NCBI GenBank assembly: GCA_964342575.1
Contig: CAYFGZ010000001.1
Coordinates: 30,981 to 94,980, forward strand
DNA: 64,000 nt
Reading direction: 5' to 3'
From: GCA-002701455 sp964342575
Lineage (GTDB): Bacteria; Pseudomonadota; Alphaproteobacteria; Thalassobaculales; Thalassobaculaceae
The translations under genes and the position numbers were made by a program. Shown piece by piece: positions 59,435 to 64,000 of this stretch; position 1 is the stretch's first letter, and each line of letters opens with the position of its first letter. A model generated the notes under the pieces. The model was not told where the DNA came from, searched no databases, and saw only the letters and a list, made by a program, of their open reading frames with translations.

Positions 59435-60640
59435 ATGGATACAAAAACCATAGGCAGATCTTTGGACTGCCAGATTAGCAGTTTTGAACCATGGTTAGCG
59501 TCTATACAGTCACTAACCCCGAAGATAGTGAAAGCCCAGGATGAGATTGACCGGGAGCGTCGTCTCCCGGCGGAAATATTGGGTGAGATGCATCGGGCCA
59601 AACTTTTTAGGATGTCGCTTCCAAAAACGTTGGGTGGCGGGGAGTTCAGTCCCGTTCTTCTTTCGAAAGCCGCCGAATTATTAGCAAAAGCAGATGCAAG
59701 TGTGGGTTGGTGTTTTGGTCAGGGAACTGGCTGTGCCATGTCTGCTGCCTTTCTGGATTTTGAAATAGCCCGCGACGTTTTTGGTCCAATGGACGCCGTT
59801 TTAGCATGGGGGGCAGGACAGGCCGGCAGGGCCGTCGTTTGTGATGGGGGATATAAAGTTACTGGGACGTGGAGCTTTGCTAGTGGAGGAGCCCACGCAA
59901 CATGGCTTGGCGGGCACAGCATGGTTTTTGAAGAGGACGGTAGTCCAAAATTTGATAACGGAGGTAGGCATGTTGACAGGACAGCCCTATTTAAGCGACA
60001 AATGGCCGAGATTAAAGACGATTGGCATGTGATGGGGCTAAAGGGTACTCGGAGTGAAACTTACACGGTTACGGATATGTTCATTCCAGAAACCCATACT
60101 TTGGATAGGGAGGCGCCAGAAGAATGCCGGGTTAAAACTCCTCTATATGTTTTTCCTACGACTCTCGTTTATGCTTCTTGCTTTTCCGGTGTGGCGCTTG
60201 GGATCGCTAGAGGGGCTATAGATGATCTTATAAATCTTGCTCGAACCAAAACACAGAGATCTGCCCGCTCTTCAATGCGCGATAGTCCCGTATTTCAAAC
60301 ACAATTAGCTGAGCTTGAGGCAAAGTTGGGTGCTGCTCGCGCATACCAGCAATCAACTCTAACAGACATTTCTGATACGGTTTTTGATACGATGGTTTTA
60401 ACCACGGAAGATAGAGCTAAAATAAGATTGGCAACTACTTATGCAATTAACGAAGCAACAGAGGTAGTGCAAAAGGTTTATAGACTGGCTGGTTCGACAG
60501 CTATTTTTGAAAACCAACCATTTGAGCGTAGATTTAGAGACATGCATGCCGTATCTCAACAGATGCAGGCTAGGAACAGCCATTTTGAGACTGTAGGACG
60601 CCACATGATGGAGTTAGACAGCTCAAGTGCACATATGTAG
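59435..60640 (+). CDS. Acyl-CoA-dehydrogenase-like flavin monooxygenase
   Basis: 401 residues. The fold is that of acyl-CoA dehydrogenases, but the sequence fits the group D flavin monooxygenase branch (HsaA, DszC, SfnB and IacA are members) better than a true dehydrogenase: YKVTGTWSFASGGAHATWLGG, KGTRSETYTVTDMFIPE and YRLAGSTAIFENQPFERRFRDMHA. Such enzymes take reduced flavin from a reductase and hydroxylate or desulfurise substrates. No flavin reductase gene is adjacent. A role in sulfur or aromatic metabolism is inference. It begins two bases after the rhodanese stop. Confidence 0.85.
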   Translation: MDTKTIGRSLDCQISSFEPWLASIQSLTPKIVKAQDEIDRERRLPAEILGEMHRAKLFRMSLPKTLGGGEFSPVLLSKAAELLAKADASVGWCFGQGTGCAMSAAFLDFEIARDVFGPMDAVLAWGAGQAGRAVVCDGGYKVTGTWSFASGGAHATWLGGHSMVFEEDGSPKFDNGGRHVDRTALFKRQMAEIKDDWHVMGLKGTRSETYTVTDMFIPETHTLDREAPEECRVKTPLYVFPTTLVYASCFSGVALGIARGAIDDLINLARTKTQRSARSSMRDSPVFQTQLAELEAKLGAARAYQQSTLTDISDTVFDTMVLTTEDRAKIRLATTYAINEATEVVQKVYRLAGSTAIFENQPFERRFRDMHAVSQQMQARNSHFETVGRHMMELDSSSAHM

Positions 60641-60762
60641 CGCCATGTGCTGTTTGTAGAGTTCCTATGTCGAACAAGCAACTTGAGAAAATGCTGATTC
60701 AGGTTAAAAATGTGCCCCTGTGGGTTAGTGGAAACAATTTAAATATGAAATGGAGTTAAGAA

Positions 60763-61077
60763 ATGTCTTTAGTACACGTGCTTGCGGTTATTACAGCTAA
60801 ACCAGGAAAACGTGCTGAGGTTTTGGCGAATTTTAATGAAAATGTTCCAGCGGTTCATGCCGAGGATGGTTGTATCGAATATGGAGCGGTTGTGGATTGT
60901 ATTGAGGCATCTAGTTTTGCCGCAGCATACGGACAAGATACCTTTGTGGTCGTAGAGAAATGGGAGAGCCTTGATCACTTAAAAGCTCACGCAGCTGCAC
61001 CTCACATGAAAGCTTATGCAGAAAAAAACAAGGACTTACTGGCGGACCGAAAGGTTCATGTTATGACCTCAGCTTAG
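60763..61077 (+). CDS. Antibiotic-biosynthesis-monooxygenase-like (ABM) protein
   Basis: 104 residues. The ABM (YgiN-like) ferredoxin fold is visible: LAVITAKPGKRAEVLANFNENVPAVHAEDGCIEY, FVVVEKWESLDHLKAHAAAPHMKAY and DRKVHVMTSA. These small dimers oxidise quinones or aromatic compounds, or bind haem; the substrate is unknown. It lies 122 bases after the flavin monooxygenase and has its own ribosome-binding site, and converges with the TauD gene. Confidence 0.9.
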   Translation: MSLVHVLAVITAKPGKRAEVLANFNENVPAVHAEDGCIEYGAVVDCIEASSFAAAYGQDTFVVVEKWESLDHLKAHAAAPHMKAYAEKNKDLLADRKVHVMTSA

Positions 61078-61103
61078 GGAAAATATATGGCAGCGAGCTC
61101 TGC

Positions 61104-62006
61104 TTAAAAAGGCACCGTACCCTTAACTACAGTTCGATGCAGAATGCGACGGTGTAAGCTCATGTCGAAATTCCGGTCGGCTCGATGTAAAAGGCAACGA
61201 TTGTCCCATACGACCAAGTCCCCCGGTTGCCAGGAATGTCGATAAATATTTTCTGGGACCGTGGCTTGGTTAAGTAAATCGTTGAGCATTTGCTTTCCCT
61301 CACTTTCGGGAAGGCCTTCGATATGGCCAATGTGCATACCTAAATAGAGAGCCTTTCTTCCAGAATCAGGGTGGGTACGGATAATAGGGTGACTAACCGG
61401 AGGTTTTTCCTGCTTTTGTTGTTCGGTTGCGGGTATGTTTCCCGTGTTACGCCTGCTCGCTTCCCAACTGTGAACCCCTTTCAATTTTGAAAAAAATTCG
61501 CGCTGCTCGTTCGATAAAGCTTCGTAGGCCATATGCATGTTGCAAAAAAGAGTATCGCCCCCAGTTGGGGGCACTTCTATAGCGTGAAGCAGTGTAACAA
61601 AAGATGGTATGGCATGGTAAGACTTGTCAGTATGCCAATAATAATTACCGTCAGTATGAGGAGCTTTTGAGGGTTGTCCACTAACTGAGCTGATGTTTGT
61701 GACAGTATGGACGACTGGAAATCGAGTTCCATCTGGCAACCGTCCAACATGTCCCTCTAATTCTCCAAAATTCTTTGAAAATTCTGCCTGTTGTTTTTTC
61801 GTGAGCACTTGGTCTTTAAATACAAGTACGTGGTGTTCAACGAGAGCTTCGCTGATCTCTTTGTGCAAGTAGCTGGGGAGCGGTTCCCGGAGATCAATAC
61901 CAGAAATTTGCACGCCGGCCACGCTGCTAATCCGTTCTAGACGGATCTGAAGTCGATGTGGAGGTTTTGTGTATAGCAATTTATTTGTTGCACTAGCTTT
62001 GTTCAT
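61104..62006 (-). CDS. TauD/TfdA-family 2-oxoglutarate dioxygenase
   Basis: 300 residues from the ATG at 62006, with AGGAG six bases upstream. The Fe(II) site is HTDGNYYWHTDKSYH, with a His-x-Asp pair and a His late in the protein (LLHRADRNFD); the 2-oxoglutarate-binding Arg lies near DMSLHRRILHR. TauD-family enzymes release sulfite from taurine or other sulfonates, or attack other acids. The frame opens to 62162, but those residues are basic and unlike the family. The substrate is unknown. It lies in a neighbourhood with rhodanese and cysteine synthase. Confidence 0.9.
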   Translation of the reverse strand: MNKASATNKLLYTKPPHRLQIRLERISSVAGVQISGIDLREPLPSYLHKEISEALVEHHVLVFKDQVLTKKQQAEFSKNFGELEGHVGRLPDGTRFPVVHTVTNISSVSGQPSKAPHTDGNYYWHTDKSYHAIPSFVTLLHAIEVPPTGGDTLFCNMHMAYEALSNEQREFFSKLKGVHSWEASRRNTGNIPATEQQKQEKPPVSHPIIRTHPDSGRKALYLGMHIGHIEGLPESEGKQMLNDLLNQATVPENIYRHSWQPGDLVVWDNRCLLHRADRNFDMSLHRRILHRTVVKGTVPF

Positions 62007-62247
62007 CTTTAGCTCCTGCTGAAATGTTAGTAGAGGCTTGGATAATATGTCACGCAGTTTTTTGAGATTTCGTTTATGTTCACCAATACGATGGTCGTGT
62101 AGTAATCTCCTGGGAATTAATGAAGACATTAGTGACATGATTTTTCTTTCCGAAAAACCCAAACAAGCTGATCTTGGTGCAAAATATAGTCTAGAGTTGC
62201 TAAATTGACTCGAATGAAACGACTTTTTAAGGAGAAAGGGTTAAGTT

Positions 62248-62562
62248 ATGAAGATGATGTTTCTTGGGAGTTATACCCCAAATGCCCTAAAGGGTCTGAT
62301 AGGTGGCTCAGATCGCAAAGCAGCCGTCGAAGCTATTCTCGATCAAGTGGGTGGAACGTTGGATCAAATGTTATTTACCAGGGGAGAGTATGACATCGTT
62401 GTGATTGCTAGCGCTCCTGACAATACAAACCTACCGGGCATTACTGCTGCTTTGCGGGCTAGTGGAGCTTTTGAGAAGGCTGTTGCGCTGGAAGAAGTCG
62501 ATATAAAAGAGGTAGTTGAAACAGCCCAGAAGATCTCTGGCGCCTACAAGCCGGCAGGTTGA
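62248..62562 (+). CDS. GYD-domain protein
   Basis: 104 residues. FLGSYTPNALKGLIGGSDRKAAVEAILDQVGG and TRGEYDIVVIASAPDNTNLPGITAALRASG fit the GYD family (COG4274), with its GEYD motif. The function is not known; the fold resembles small ferredoxin-like dimers. An AAGGAGAAAGGG ribosome-binding site precedes the ATG. It lies between TauD and cysK and faces the cysK gene. Confidence 0.88.
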   Translation: MKMMFLGSYTPNALKGLIGGSDRKAAVEAILDQVGGTLDQMLFTRGEYDIVVIASAPDNTNLPGITAALRASGAFEKAVALEEVDIKEVVETAQKISGAYKPAG

Positions 62563-62580
62563 CTCCGGTAAAGCGTTGGA

Positions 62581-63666
62581 TCAGCCTGAAGGCATCTGAT
62601 AGCCAGGCGTGGATTTAGATAGAGAAATTTCCTCTTCCGTCATCTCTTGCTCGATGGTTTCGAATAGAGGAGAAGATAGGTATCGCTCACCCGTATCCGG
62701 GAGCATGCACAAAATTGTGGAGCCAGGTTTGGCAGCCTGAGCTACTTCCATGGCTACCGCAAACGATGAGCCCCCGGAAATACCTGTTAGTATGCCCTCC
62801 GACTGAGCCAGTTTATGGGCCCATTCGATGCCCGCAGCTCCGGCAACAGGGATCAATTGGTCAAAAAACTCTTTATCTATCGATTCTTGTAGTACTAACG
62901 GTATGAAATCCGGGGTCCACCCTTGAATGGGATGGGGTTCCCACGCTGGATGGCTGTGAGCCGGGGCACCGTCTGGTGAACGTCCTTGTTCAACACTGCT
63001 TCCCACTATTTGTGCGTTACTTGGTTCCGTAAGAATGATTTTTGTATCTGGCTTTTGAGACCTAAGAACTCTAGCCACTCCAGTGATTGTTCCTCCAGTG
63101 CCGTAGCCCGTTACAAAGTAGTCCAGTTTTTTATCTCTAAAATCAGCCACTATTTCTCTAGCGGTTGTGTTCTCATGTATGTTGGCATTATCCATAGTCT
63201 CAAATTGGCTAGCTAAAAACCAACCATTAGCTTCCGCAAGTTCCTTGGCTTTATTGTACATTCCAAAGCCTTTTTCGGCACGCGGAGTCAGGATTACCTT
63301 GGCGCCCAAAAAGCGCATCAGTTTGCGGCGTTCAATTGAAAAACTGTCCGCCATTGTAATGACAAGCGGGTATCCTTTTGCAGCACAAACCATAGCTAAA
63401 CCGATCCCCGTATTTCCGCTTGTGGCTTCTATCACCGTCTGTCCCGGTTTCAAATCTCCTCGTCGTTCTGCTTCTTCTACTATGCTGATAGCAAGTCGGT
63501 CTTTGACGGAGGCGGCAGGATTGAAAAATTCAGCCTTGACGTACAATTCTATTTTATTTGGCGCTAAATTATTAATCCTTATGCAAGGGGTGTTGCCGAT
63601 TGTATCAACCACAGACGCGTAAAGATGTTTGCGACCGTCAGTTTTCCTAGACGTTAGATCAGACAT
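62581..63666 (-). CDS. cysK: Cysteine synthase (O-acetylserine sulfhydrylase)
   Basis: 361 residues from the ATG at 63666, with AAAGGG seven bases upstream. The PLP enzyme makes cysteine from O-acetylserine and sulfide. The PLP Lys is in NPAASVKDRLAISIVEEA, the phosphate loop is TSGNTGIGLAMVCAAKGY, and GTGGTITGVARVL follows. It is longer than typical CysK (about 310-330), with a C-terminal tail to STPGYQMPSG. The frame opens at 63753; the extra 29 residues do not resemble the family. CysK and related enzymes such as CysM are hard to separate by eye. Confidence 0.92.
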   Translation of the reverse strand: MSDLTSRKTDGRKHLYASVVDTIGNTPCIRINNLAPNKIELYVKAEFFNPAASVKDRLAISIVEEAERRGDLKPGQTVIEATSGNTGIGLAMVCAAKGYPLVITMADSFSIERRKLMRFLGAKVILTPRAEKGFGMYNKAKELAEANGWFLASQFETMDNANIHENTTAREIVADFRDKKLDYFVTGYGTGGTITGVARVLRSQKPDTKIILTEPSNAQIVGSSVEQGRSPDGAPAHSHPAWEPHPIQGWTPDFIPLVLQESIDKEFFDQLIPVAGAAGIEWAHKLAQSEGILTGISGGSSFAVAMEVAQAAKPGSTILCMLPDTGERYLSSPLFETIEQEMTEEEISLSKSTPGYQMPSG

Positions 63667-63832
63667 GGATGTACCCTTTATTAGTTTTGGTTCTAAAAAA
63701 TGATCGTAGTTTATAAAAGCAGACAATGTTAAAATGAATGTTTTCTGGCGCACAAGTTAATAGATAAATAAAAAAAGATATTTCCAGATGGCGTAGGTTG
63801 CGGCAAACTCTAACTGCATTTGGCCGCCGTTT

Positions 63833-63849
63833 TTGGCATATTTATTGCC
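63833..63849. promoter_or_regulatory. Sigma-54-like palindrome upstream of cysK
   Basis: TTGGCAT, five bases, then TTGCC; the GG and GC pairs are ten bases apart, as in -24/-12 promoters, on both strands because the site is nearly palindromic. On the minus strand it would lie about 170 bases before the cysK start. Evidence is weak. Confidence 0.3.
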
Positions 63850-63945
63850 ATGAAACATATATTTTATCGACAAAAAAAATTAGAGCGGTATGCCGGCTGG
63901 TGCTCAGTAACCTGTTGTATCCCATTTGGTAGTAATTTAAAACAA

Positions 63946-64000
63946 TGGAGCGGGCGATGAGATTCGAACTCACGACATTCTCGTTGGCAACGAGATGCTC
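63946..64000 (-). tRNA. tRNA-Gly (anticodon GCC), partial
   Basis: The minus strand shows the anticodon arm (loop TTGCCAA, anticodon GCC), variable loop, T arm with GTTCGAATC, the 3' acceptor strand CGCCCGC, discriminator T and CCA. The 5' part lies beyond the window. Confidence 0.95.

Noticed and set aside
62007..62162. Longer TauD start at 62162
   Set aside because: AGGAG stands six bases before ATG 62006, and the upstream residues do not match the family.
63851..63961. Mini-ORF of 36 codons after the sigma-54-like site
   Set aside because: It overlaps the tRNA-Gly gene and shows no ribosome-binding site or domain.
1..64000. Mobile elements, prophage and CRISPR
   Set aside because: No transposase, integrase, phage structural gene, long terminal inverted repeat or regular repeat-spacer array was seen by eye.

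Overview
The window looks like chromosomal DNA of an alphaproteobacterium, probably in or near the Rhodospirillales (marine Rhodospirillaceae or SAR116-like lineages would fit). No 16S gene is present and no species can be named. The evidence is gene content and order: a hisB-hisH-hisA-hisF-hisE-HIT operon divergent from hslVU; the Smr/MltA/Tim44 block facing fxsA and secB; dnaQ-coaE facing hemE-hemJ-rho-mnmE-mnmG-rsmG-parA-parB; DUF3576-leuS-lptE-holA; and rnhB next to the cell-cycle DNA methylase ccrM. Base composition is moderate. Genes are densely packed, often with 4-base overlaps. No insertion sequence, prophage, integron or CRISPR array was seen.

Layout. 1-2265: end of rsmI, a BON-domain envelope protein and gshB. 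2267-6360 (minus): histidine operon with an inserted GNAT gene and a terminal HIT gene. 6508-8378: hslVU. 8412-11294 (minus): XRE regulator, Smr protein, MltA and a Tim44-like protein. 11497-13074: fxsA, a histidine phosphatase and secB. 13091-14384 (minus): dnaQ and coaE. 14385-14768 is AT-rich, contains DnaA-box-like sites and is the probable chromosome origin. To its right run hemE, hemJ, rho, mnmE, mnmG, rsmG, parA and parB, with two perfect 16-bp parS sites (20229-20244, 22260-22275). 24569-29271 (minus): holA, lptE, leuS and DUF3576.

29657-35892 is more accessory: a porin with a structured leader and a strong terminator, then three sulfotransferases (one with TPR repeats) around a JmjC/cupin oxygenase. 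35906-43074 holds yggS, an L,D-transpeptidase, an unknown gene whose ribosome-binding site lies in a hairpin, ribA with a degenerate RibB-like half, a kynurenine-formamidase-like hydrolase, DUF427, a response regulator without a phosphorylatable Asp, an MBL-fold hydrolase and a methyltransferase. After tRNA-Gln come two tandem PodJ-like polarity genes. In the longer one, an 11-A run separates the membrane part from the Sel1-repeat part in a different reading frame. 45547-49841 (minus): ispE, a TPR lipoprotein and ETF-QO. 49925-55353: UDG, Slt, a MoaB/Mog protein, a TIGR04282/TIGR04283 glycosyltransferase pair and rnhB. 55485-56573: ccrM, with a perfect DnaA box and a GANTC site upstream. 56582 to the end: an MFS transporter, an alpha/beta hydrolase, rhodanese, a flavin monooxygenase, an ABM monooxygenase, a TauD dioxygenase, a GYD protein and cysteine synthase (a possible sulfur-salvage neighbourhood), then a partial tRNA-Gly.

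How the parts connect: the window holds the origin, the ParABS segregation system, the CcrM methylase and a PodJ-like polarity factor, all parts of the alphaproteobacterial cell-cycle machinery. The points most worth a second look are the A11-split PodJ-like gene, the sulfotransferase/JmjC cluster, the Shine-Dalgarno hairpin at 37903-37924, and the DnaA box plus GANTC site in front of ccrM. Functions were assigned by reading translations and motifs; no database search was run.
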